From assembly GCA_012032575.1 (NCBI GenBank), contig JAAUSP010000512.1, forward strand, positions 1-5,638: a stretch of 5,638 nucleotides of DNA, read 5' to 3'. Positions 1 through 5,638 of this stretch are shown here, in pieces. The notes under the pieces are model-generated. The model worked only from the letters and a program-made list of their open reading frames with translations. It ran no database searches and was not told where the DNA came from. A program made the position numbers and the translations under genes. Source of the DNA: Anaerolineales bacterium. GTDB lineage: Bacteria > Chloroflexota > Anaerolineae > 4572-78 > J111. How positions within the stretch are numbered: the stretch's first letter is position 1; each line of letters opens with the position of its first letter.

Positions 1-335
1 TAGATGAAGTGGGAGAGCAGTTGTCAATAAAATTGTATTGGCGAGCCGAGGTCGCACCCGCCGCCGATTACACTACTTTTTTGCACCTGCGCAACGCGGC
101 CAATGAAACAGTGGCCCAGAAGGACAGCCCACCGACTGCCGGTCGCTACCCGACCAGCCTGTGGGACCCCGGCGAAATTATTGTTGACGAAATCACTCTG
201 CCGCTGGCCGGCCTGCCCCCTGGCGGCTATACGCCGGTGCTTGGTTTGTACGAATTTGCGACGGGCAACCGGCTGAGTGTGGCCGGCGAACCGGCCAACG
301 AACTGCACCTGGCCCCTATTCAAGTAAAGGAGTAA
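1..335 (+). CDS. C-terminal beta-rich module of a membrane glycosyltransferase-like protein (5' end outside window)
   Basis: The frame is open from the left edge (first full codon at 3) to TAA at 333-335, so only the last 110 or so residues are seen. A GTG at 9 is in frame but falls just before a core strand of the module and is not a credible start. The visible protein is one complete-looking copy of a beta-strand-rich module: QLSIKLYWRAE, then a DSPPTAGRYPTSLWDPGE segment, then PPGGYTPVLGLYE, ending ELHLAPIQVKE. The same module, clearly homologous at protein and DNA level, ends the next gene (3052-3363). That gene begins with a GT-C membrane domain, so this fragment is inferred to be the tail of a paralogous membrane glycosyltransferase-like protein, with the module probably facing outward. 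No catalytic residues are visible. No frameshift or unusual repeat is present, which makes it the in-window reference for the damaged copy. Confidence 0.8.
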   Translation, partial: DEVGEQLSIKLYWRAEVAPAADYTTFLHLRNAANETVAQKDSPPTAGRYPTSLWDPGEIIVDEITLPLAGLPPGGYTPVLGLYEFATGNRLSVAGEPANELHLAPIQVKE

Positions 336-341
336 TTCTGA

Positions 342-362
342 CCTGCCCTAATCAGGGGCGGG
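342..362 (+). other. Possible hairpin in the gap before gene 2
   Basis: CCTGCCCT and AGGGGCGGG flank the loop AATC and can pair over eight positions with one bulged G and one G-U pair. The 3' arm contains the only purine-rich, Shine-Dalgarno-like stretch upstream of the start at 372, so folding could hide it. It is not directly followed by a T run, so it is a poor intrinsic terminator. It may be chance in a GC-rich gap. Confidence 0.2.
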
Positions 363-371
363 CCTTAATGA

Positions 372-3367
372 ATGGTTTTTTTTCAACGTCTCAAGGCTCA
401 CCGAAACATCGGGGTGATCCTGGTTATCTATCTTATCATGGCCACAGCGCACAGCGTGACCGTCCCGCTCACCATGGGGAACGACGAATGGGCGCACTTT
501 TTGTATATCCGTTTTATTGCCGATCATGGCCGGCTGCCCACAACGCTGGCCGAGCGGAGTAATCGGGATGAGGCGGGGTACAAGGCAGATGACCCGCCGT
601 TGTATCACTTGCTGGTCGCTGCCGTTACCAGCGGTATCGAGCCAACCCGGCTGCTCCGGCCGATCAATTCACCGCAGCGCCAACTGGCCGATCATGTGGT
701 CTATCCCTTTGCCTTTATTGTCCACACCGGGCCGGAACTGTTCCCTTATCGGGGGGAGGTGCTGCTGGCCCATGCTGCCCGCCTGGTTTCTATTCTGTTT
801 GGCGCGGCACTGGTGGGCCTGACCTATCTGACCAGTTTGATGCTTTTTGCCAGCCGCGCTCAGGCCTGGAAAGCGGCGGCGCTGCTGGCATTTATACCGT
901 CCATTGTTTTTCACACCTCGATGGTGAGCTACGAGAGCCTGAGTGCGACACTGCACGCCCTTTTTTGCTGGTTGGTTTTCGGGCGCTAAAACAACCCGGC
1001 CAGTGGCGTTGGTGGCTGGCGTTGGGCGGACTGGCCGGATTAGCCCTCACCGCCAAATACAGTGCGGTGCTGCTGCCGCTGGAAATCATTTTTATCAGTT
1101 GGCTGGCCTGGCGCACAACCCGCCCTGGTCCGGTTGGTTTTCAGCAGGAACTAAAACGTCTTATTGGGGCGGGGGCAGCCCTTGTGGTAGGTTGTAGCTG
1201 GTGGTTTGGTTTTATGGTCTGGCATTTTAATACTGTGGCGGCTAAAGGCTGGGTGGTGGGAATTCTGGAACCGTTGATTGTGCGCGGCGCGGCGGACAGT
1301 ACCGCCGTGAGCATCGCCGCTTTTCTTTTTGGCGAAAAAGACCTCAGCGCTGAGGCTCCGCTGGCACCGCTCCAGCGCAACTACGCCGAACTAACCGAGG
1401 CCCTGCTAGACTCCTTTTGGGCTGGGCCGGTCAACGGTCATTATTTTGGTTCCTCCTGGCTGGCACCCCTGTTTACGCTGGCGGCGGTTGGGCTGGGCCT
1501 GACGGGGTTGTATTTTGTCTGGCGGCGGGCCGAGGCAACTGCCAAAACCTGGCTGGCCTTGCTGCTTTTTCACGTCTTGCTGATTACTCCGCTCCTGGCG
1601 GTCCGCCTTTTTCTCTCGTTTGACCCGCGCGAGGTTGCCCAAGGACGCCACCTGTTGATGCCGGGGGCGTCGGCGCTGGCGATTTTGCTGGTCTGTGGCT
1701 GGGATTATTGGCCCCAAAATAAGTCGGTTTTTTATCGCCGGGCTGCTGCTGTGGAGCGTGATCGGTCAGCTTGCTTGGGCGGCTGTGGTTTACCCCCCAC
1801 CGATTCCGGTCTGGGCTGGACCGGCTAAGGCTGAAACCCCAGCCAGGGCGACGCTGGTCGAGGGGATGCAGCTAACCGACTTTTCCTGGCGCGAAACACC
1901 CGCCCCCGCTCTGGAAGTCACCCTGTGGTGGCAGGCCCTGTCCAGGCTACCGGCCGATTATCTGATCGAGTTGGCTCTGCTGGATTCCAGCGGCCAGCCG
2001 GTCAGTTATACCCTGGGCCAGCCGGTGGACGGCCGCTACCCCACCCGCGCCTGGGAGCCAGGGGACCGGGTGAAAGATACCTACTGGCTGTCCCTGGTTG
2101 GCTCACTTCAGGGAACGTACAAATTGCAGCTTCGCCTGCTCGACCGGCAAGGGCAGGCCCAGACCGAACCCGTCTGGCTCGATCCGGTGACGCTGGCCGG
2201 TCCAGTCTATCAACCCCCTGATCCCTGCCGGGTCTGGCGGCAAGGCCGTCCGATCAGACCGCGCTTTTAGTGCCTCCCTCAAGGCTGCGCTCAACCTTGA
2301 CGGTTATTAGCCCGGAGCCGCCTACATTGGCTGCGCTGCCGGGTGAACCGGGTTTGGCCGCGCCGGAACCTGTAGGGGTGGTGGGTAATTTTTATCTGTT
2401 TATGGTGGGGCCGGATTGGGCGGACCGTTACCAGTTGAGCAATGGTTCAAGACTCTGCGGAGAATGGGCCATCGAGCTGCTGCCGCGCAGTTTTACCCCC
2501 CCGCCTGTGCCACAGCCACTGACGGCCAATTTTAATCAGCAGGTCCAACTTTTGGGTTATGATTTGCCCATGCGCCGCATCGAGCCAGGGGAGCGCCTGC
2601 CGCTCACCCTGTATTGGCAAGCCCTGACTTACATGAGCGAAGATTACCAGATTTTCGACAACCTGCTGGACAGCGAGCAACGTCGCTGGGGGGGTATGAC
2701 CGCCGTCCCCGCGACGGCTACAGCACCCTGCTCTGGACGCCGGGTGAGGTTATCACCGACGCTTTTGGCGTACCGGTAGACCCGGACGCTCCTCCCGGCA
2801 TTTACAGCCTGGACATTGGCCTTTACCAGGAAATTGACAATACTGCCCGTTCGCTGCCGTTAATTCAGGATGGCCAGCCGAGTGAGCAGAACAGTATCCG
2901 GTTGGGACCGATCAAGGTGGGCGGACCGCCGCCGCAGGTGGTTGTCGAAAATCCTGAACCGCAGGTAAAGCTGGGCCGAACGCTGGGGGAGCAGATTACC
3001 CTGCTGGGCTACGATGTAGCAGACAATTGTCAATTATCAATTGACAATTGTCAATTGTCAATTGAGTTGTACTGGCGGGCCGATACTACGCCTGCTGCCG
3101 ATTACACCACCTTTGTGCATCTTCGAGATGCGGCTAATCAGAACGCCGTCCAACAGGACAGCCCCCCCCGCCGCCGGACAGTACCCCTCCAGCCTGTGGG
3201 ACGCCGGCGAAATTATTGTGGACGAAATAACGCTGCCGCTGGCCGAGATTCCGCCGGGCCGGTACACCCCGGTGGTTGGCTTATACAACTTTAATACCGG
3301 CGAGCGCCTGGCCGTGCCCGGCAGCCCGGCCAATGAAATTTCTCTGGAGCCAATTCAACGCCCTTGA
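372..3367 (+). CDS. Membrane GT-C (PMT_2/GT39-like) glycosyltransferase-like protein with three C-terminal beta modules; five apparent frameshifts
   Basis: The protein is read by joining 372-966 (frame of 372), 962-1730, 1728-2225, 2222-2690, 2689-3165 and 3170-3367. The corrected length is 2997 bases, about 998 residues. Residues 12-31 form the first membrane helix. The next extracytoplasmic loop carries NDEWAHF (D38-E39), the acidic pair expected in the first outer loop of GT-C enzymes, followed by a DDPPLYHLL segment (residues 73-81). Several more hydrophobic helices follow to about base 1790. The C-terminal half has a beta-rich module at about 1850-2200, a second at about 2540-2925 introduced by VQLLGYDL, and a third at about 2990-3365 introduced by ITLLGYDV and matching the tail of the upstream gene. 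ATG 372 is chosen because it is in frame with the membrane domain; ATG 368 is in another frame. The ribosome site is weak. No internal stops occur apart from those caused by the frame changes, which favours sequencing errors over decay. It probably transfers sugar from a polyprenyl carrier, but the donor and acceptor are unknown. Confidence 0.75.
961..966 (+). other. Frameshift at T6 run in gene 2 (one base short)
   Basis: Reading passes from the frame of 372 to the frame of 965. The first frame would stop at 987-989 (GCGC then TAA). Seven Ts instead of six give LHALFLLVGFRALKQPGQW with no gap. The local codons do not form a good X-XXY-YYZ slippery heptamer, so programmed recoding is unlikely. 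Confidence 0.75.
1728..1733 (+). other. Frameshift at T6 run in gene 2 (one base extra)
   Basis: The frame changes in the opposite direction to the site at 961. With five Ts the protein reads NKSVFIAGLLLWSVIGQLAW, a normal final membrane helix. As written, the frame runs on to an out-of-frame stop at 1826-1828. Confidence 0.75.
2222..2267 (+). other. Interval containing a frameshift in gene 2 (one base short)
   Basis: The upstream frame (YQPPDP) meets TAG at 2268-2270. The downstream frame is blocked to the left by TGA at 2219-2221, so the change lies between these points. An extra C in the CCC at 2223-2225 would give QPPDPLPGLAARPSDQTALL. The spot is less certain than the other frame changes because no long homopolymer is present. 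Confidence 0.6.
2688..2694 (+). other. Frameshift at G7 run in gene 2 (one base short)
   Basis: Eight Gs would give EQRRWGGYDRRPRDGYSTLLW. This matches the DSPP-x-GRYPTSLW pattern of the sister modules. As written, the frame leaves the module at GGMTAVP. Confidence 0.8.
3024..3065 (+). repeat. Six-unit heptamer array CAATTGT/CAATTAT/CAATTGA inside gene 2
   Basis: There are six consecutive 7-base units in order CAATTGT, CAATTAT, CAATTGA, CAATTGT, CAATTGT, CAATTGA. They also form two 21-base units. The 42 bases keep the frame and encode DNCQLSI twice, directly before the ELYW strand of the third module. The sister module in gene 1 has a single EQLSIKLYW at this point, with CAGTTGT CAATAAA as the DNA, so the array looks like a local expansion of a pre-existing near-repeat in a strand-connecting loop. 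Confidence 0.9.
3052..3363 (+). repeat. Diverged copy of the module at 22-332
   Basis: The DNA coding for the third module of gene 2 aligns along its length with the end of gene 1. The best stretch is 154-192 against 3189-3227: 39 bases with two mismatches. This indicates gene duplication, possibly with later exchange between the copies. Confidence 0.75.
3162..3169 (+). other. Frameshift at C8 run in gene 2 (one base extra)
   Basis: Seven Cs give QQDSPPAAGQYPSSLWDAGE, aligned residue for residue with QKDSPPTAGRYPTSLWDPGE of gene 1. As written, the frame turns into an arginine-rich out-of-frame tail ending at 3292-3294. This is the best supported of the frame corrections because a paralog in the window shows the intact form. 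Confidence 0.85.
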
Positions 3368-5638
3368 AACGTTACCGCTTGATCCTGCCCCTCATCTTGC
3401 TGGCTTTCTTTTTGCGTATCTGGCAACTGCCGGCCATTCCTCCCGGCCTGTGGTACGATGAAGCCTACTATTCAATGGACGCCGCCTGGCTGCTCGACGG
3501 CGGGCCATGGCAGCTTTTTTTGCCGGCAATAATGGCCGCGAGCCGGTTTTTATCTATTTGCAGGCCGCCTTCATCTGGATTTTTGGCGCGCACCCCCTCA
3601 CCTCCCGGCTGATTGGGCCACTGGTTGGCACGCTGACCGTGCCGCTGGTCTATGTATTGGCCCGGCGACTGTTCAAGCAGGGGTCAGGGGTCAGGGGTCA
3701 GGGGTCAGGGGTCACGCATCACGCATCACGCATCAATCTCCAATCTCTAATCTCCAACTAACCTGGCTGCCTTACCTTGCTGCCGCCGGAGTGGCTGGCT
3801 CTTTCTGGCACGTTGATTTGAGCCGGAGTGGGTTTCGGGGGATTTTGCTGCCGCTGGTGGCGGCCCTGGTTTTTTATGCCTTCTGGCGCGGCTGGCAGGA
3901 AAAGTCGCTGCGCTGGATGGTTGTGGCCGGTTTAGCCCTCGGGCTGGGCCAGTACACCTATCTGGCTGCACGAGTGCTGCCCCTGGTTTTTGCCGCTTTT
4001 GCCCTGCTCTGGACCATTCTCAATTGGCGTAAAAAACGTCAGCCCTCCCCCAACCTTCCAGTCTTCCAACCTTCCAACCTCAAACTGCTGTGGCTCAGTC
4101 TCATCACTATAGCCGTAATTTCTCTGGCCGTGTTTGTTCCGCTCGGCTGGGTTTTTTACCAGAATCCCGCCTTTTTCTCGGCCCGCACGGGCGATGTCCT
4201 TTTTACCCCCGACTCCCCCGCCGATTTGTTCCAGCATTTGTCCAGTGCAGTGCGCCTGTTCGTTGATGGGGGCGACCCCGGCTGGCGGCACAATCTGCAA
4301 GGCCGGCCCATGCTCGGCTGGCTCGGCTGGCTGGGCTTCTGGCCCGGCCTGATTCTTTGCCTGCGCCGCTTCCGCCAGGATAATTATCTGTTTCTGGTTA
4401 CAGCTCTGTTGGCACTTTTTCTACCGGCCCTGCTCGCCGTCCCACCCATCCACGCCCTGCGCCTATCCGCTCTCCTGCCAATCTACTTCATCATTTTTGC
4501 CCTGGGTCTGCTCGAAGTTTCACGTTTCACGTTTCACGTTTTACGCCCCACGCCCCCACGCCCCCACGCCTCATACCCATTCTACTCACAACGATTCTCT
4601 TCCTCGAAACCGGCCTGACTGTCTTTGACTATTTCTACCGCTGGGCCAGGGCGGAAGACACGTATGTGGAGTACAACGGCCCGCTGGTTGATTTTATCAA
4701 CAGTGTGATTGACCGGACCAACGAAACGGCGGTGGTGATCCCTTTTCAACTGTATGTCCACCCGACCACCCGCTATCTGCTGCACGATTACTTTACCGAG
4801 CAGCCGGCTGCGGCTGACTCGTTGGGCGGCCCCGTCCAACTGGTCACACTGCCCAACGATTTTCGAATGCTCAACGTGGGCAATATTCCGACCTCGCCGG
4901 CCTGGGTTTGGTTGACCCGCCGGGGTGATGGCCGGGGTGAGGCCTATGTTTCGCGTCCCCCCCACCCGGCGGAACAGGCGAAGCTGGATGAACAGGTGGC
5001 CGGTAGCGAGCCGGAAATCTATCGAGACCGCTTTGGCCAGGAATTGGCCCACCTGCGGACCCTGGCCGATCCCGCGCCCTTACTCCCCATGTTCACCGAA
5101 ACTACCCCGAAGCGAACTATCAGCCTCAATTGGGCCAACCTGGCCGAACTGACCGGCTATGAGGTGTTGCCGGCTGTCATCGCACCCGGCCAGCCGCTCA
5201 CCCTCAATCTCTACTGGCGCAGCCTGACCGATACGACCTTTGACAGCCGCCTGTTTTTGCAAATCATTGACCGCGACGGCAACCCCCTCAACCAGTGGGA
5301 AGGCGAAGCCTTTCGCGAAGATATGTACCGCTGGCGGCCGGGTGGTATCCTGCCCAGCCAGCACACTCTCTGGGTTGGCCCCGAAGCTGCCCCCGGCCCC
5401 TACCTGATCCGCCTCGGCTTTTTTAACGACCAAAGCGGCCAGCGACTACCCATTGTAAAGGCGGAAGGCGGAAGGATGAAGGATGAAATGAAGAATGACT
5501 CCTCCCTTCATCCTTCATCCTTCATCCCTCATCCTTCCCCTGACCAGATTCAGCTTGGCCTTTTTTACGTCTCCCCCGACGGCAGCGACCCCCGCCTTCC
5601 CGCCACTCCGCTTGACACCACCTTCGCCGATTCTGTCA
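3364..5638 (+). CDS. PMT_2/GT39-family membrane glycosyltransferase with C-terminal beta module; frameshifted and cut by the right edge
   Basis: TTG at 3364 overlaps the TGA of gene 2 (TTGA). It is the only usable start between the in-frame stop at 3334-3336 and the first conserved motif, with GGAG at 3346-3349 as a distant ribosome site. After a first helix comes LWYDEAYYSMD, with D32-E33 as the likely catalytic acidic pair of GT39-type enzymes. Then come GREPVFIYLQ, the conserved loop before the next helix, and FWHVDLSRSGFRGILLPL, another family hallmark, followed by more helices to about 4600. The reading frame passes from that of 3364 to that of 3516 at a T7 run, to that of 3755 across a heptamer block, and to that of 4603 across a second array, then stays open to the window end. 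The C-terminal part (from about 5110) holds TGYEVLPAV, LTLNLYWRSL and the rest of the beta module seen in genes 1 and 2. It is probably translationally coupled to gene 2. Sugar and acceptor are unknown. Confidence 0.75.
3515..3521 (+). other. Frameshift at T7 run in gene 3 (one base short)
   Basis: Eight Ts give GPWQLFFAGNNGREPVFIYL, restoring a conserved GT39-type loop. As written, the starting frame ends out of frame at 3610-3612. Confidence 0.8.
3678..3754 (+). repeat. Composite 11-unit heptamer block (CAGGGGT x5, CACGCAT x3, CAATCTC x3) in gene 3
   Basis: CAGGGGT is repeated five times (3678-3712), CACGCAT three times (3713-3733), then CAATCTC, CAATCTC and TAATCTC (3734-3754). All are in one unbroken 7-base register. 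The block is 77 bases, two more than a multiple of three, and lies in a loop between membrane helices just after LARRLFK. In the upstream frame it leads to TAA at 3759-3761. Deleting exactly the 77 bases joins LFK to QLTWLPYLAAAGVAGSFW in frame. Alternatively, one missing base in a G run would leave the block translated without a stop. Confidence 0.92.
4051..4080 (+). repeat. Octamer array CAACCTTC/CAGTCTTC in gene 3
   Basis: Units CAACCTTC, CAGTCTTC, CAACCTTC and a partial CAACCT follow each other with an 8-base period. They are in frame and encode part of SPNLPVFQPSNLK, a proline- and asparagine-rich loop after RKKR between two membrane helices. It shares the CA-initial, pyrimidine-rich style of the heptamer arrays. 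Confidence 0.75.
4521..4578 (+). repeat. Mixed heptamer array CACGTTT / CACGCCC in gene 3, spanning a frame change
   Basis: The units are CACGTTT three times (4521-4541), TACGCCC, CACGCCCC, CACGCCCC, CACGCCT and CATACCC. Two units are eight bases because of C5 runs. The protein enters in the frame of GLLEVSRFTFHV and must leave in the frame of IPILLTTILFLE, a hydrophobic helix. Trimming both octamers to heptamers removes two bases and rejoins these frames exactly. The array sits in the loop between the last two predicted helices. Confidence 0.85.
5458..5536 (+). repeat. Inverted pair of four-unit heptamer arrays in gene 3
   Basis: The left arm (5458-5485) is AAGGCGG twice then AAGGATG twice. 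The right arm (5509-5536) is CATCCTT, CATCCTT, CATCCCT, CATCCTT. AAGGATG is the reverse complement of CATCCTT. GAAGGATGAAGGATGAA (5471-5487) pairs perfectly with 5507-5523 over 17 bases around a 19-base loop, and weaker pairing extends outward. The whole is open in frame and encodes a hydrophilic insertion between the RLPIV strand and the QIQLG strand of the C-terminal module. Confidence 0.9.

Noticed and set aside
24..323. Reverse-strand open frame opposite gene 1, and the other reverse frames such as 4582-5052 and 5080-5433
   Set aside because: They lie wholly opposite well-supported forward coding sequence, show no recognisable domain, and are the expected shadows of GC-rich codon usage.
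342..383. Intrinsic terminator between genes 1 and 2
   Set aside because: The hairpin is imperfect and the T8 run begins 13 bases after the stem and inside the next coding region, so the arrangement is not that of a normal terminator.
961..966. Programmed -1 ribosomal frameshift at the T6 run
   Set aside because: The zero-frame codons CTT TTT TGC do not allow clean A- and P-site re-pairing, and similar breaks of both signs occur at many other homopolymers nearby, so sequence error or mutation is simpler.
3041..3367. Independent small gene starting at the ATG-like codon near 3041
   Set aside because: Its first part is the wrong frame of the heptamer array and module; only the portion after the C8 run is real, and it is the end of gene 2.
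3678..3754. CRISPR-like direct repeats
   Set aside because: Units are 7 bases with no spacers between them and lie inside a reading frame; no cas genes or repeat-spacer architecture are present.
4313..4330. Two copies of CTCGGCTGG
   Set aside because: This is a 9-base, in-frame repeat coding LGW-LGW in a hydrophobic helix; it fits ordinary coding repetition and does not share the 7-base, CA-initial pattern.

Overview
The window holds three consecutive same-strand protein genes (or the remains of them). All three belong to one style: large integral-membrane GT-C glycosyltransferase-like proteins (PMT_2/GT39 family and relatives) whose C-terminal halves carry repeated beta-rich modules. The module has a recognisable skeleton: an LYWRA-type strand, a DSPP-x-GRYPTSLWDPGE segment and a PPGGYTPVLGLY segment. 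Moderately high GC, the module style and the family point to a Chloroflexota (Anaerolineae-like) bacterium, probably a metagenome-derived contig. This assignment rests on family recognition, not on a marker gene.

Layout: (1) positions 1-335, the C-terminal module of an upstream gene cut by the window edge; (2) 372-3367, a membrane GT-C-like protein with three C-terminal modules, about 998 residues once corrected; (3) 3364-5638, a PMT_2/GT39-type protein that overlaps gene 2 by four bases (TTGA) and runs off the right edge. The genes are packed like an operon: a 36-base gap, then a 4-base overlap. They probably act at the cytoplasmic membrane, moving sugars from lipid carriers to extracytoplasmic acceptors; substrates cannot be read from the sequence. 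The reverse strand shows only shadow frames.

Genes 2 and 3 are not open as written. Gene 2 needs five single-base frame changes (T6 at 961, T6 at 1728, a site in 2222-2267, G7 at 2688, C8 at 3162). Gene 3 needs one at a T7 run (3515) and two more at repeat arrays (3678-3754 and 4521-4578). In four of the homopolymer cases changing the run by one base rejoins an obvious protein, and in the C8 case a paralogous module in the window confirms it. Uncorrected long-read indels are the simplest explanation; true pseudogenes are the alternative.

The most unusual content is a set of short tandem arrays with a 7-base period, most units beginning with CA (CAATTGT, CAGGGGT, CACGCAT, CAATCTC, CACGTTT, CACGCCC, CATCCTT), plus one 8-base relative. 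They lie inside the coding regions, each at a predicted loop of a membrane or beta domain. In one block three different heptamer families follow each other in unbroken 7-base register. Precise removal of this 77-base block restores the reading frame of gene 3. Another forms an inverted pair of four-unit arrays. This looks like a lineage of heptanucleotide repeats expanding or inserting in protein-coding DNA.
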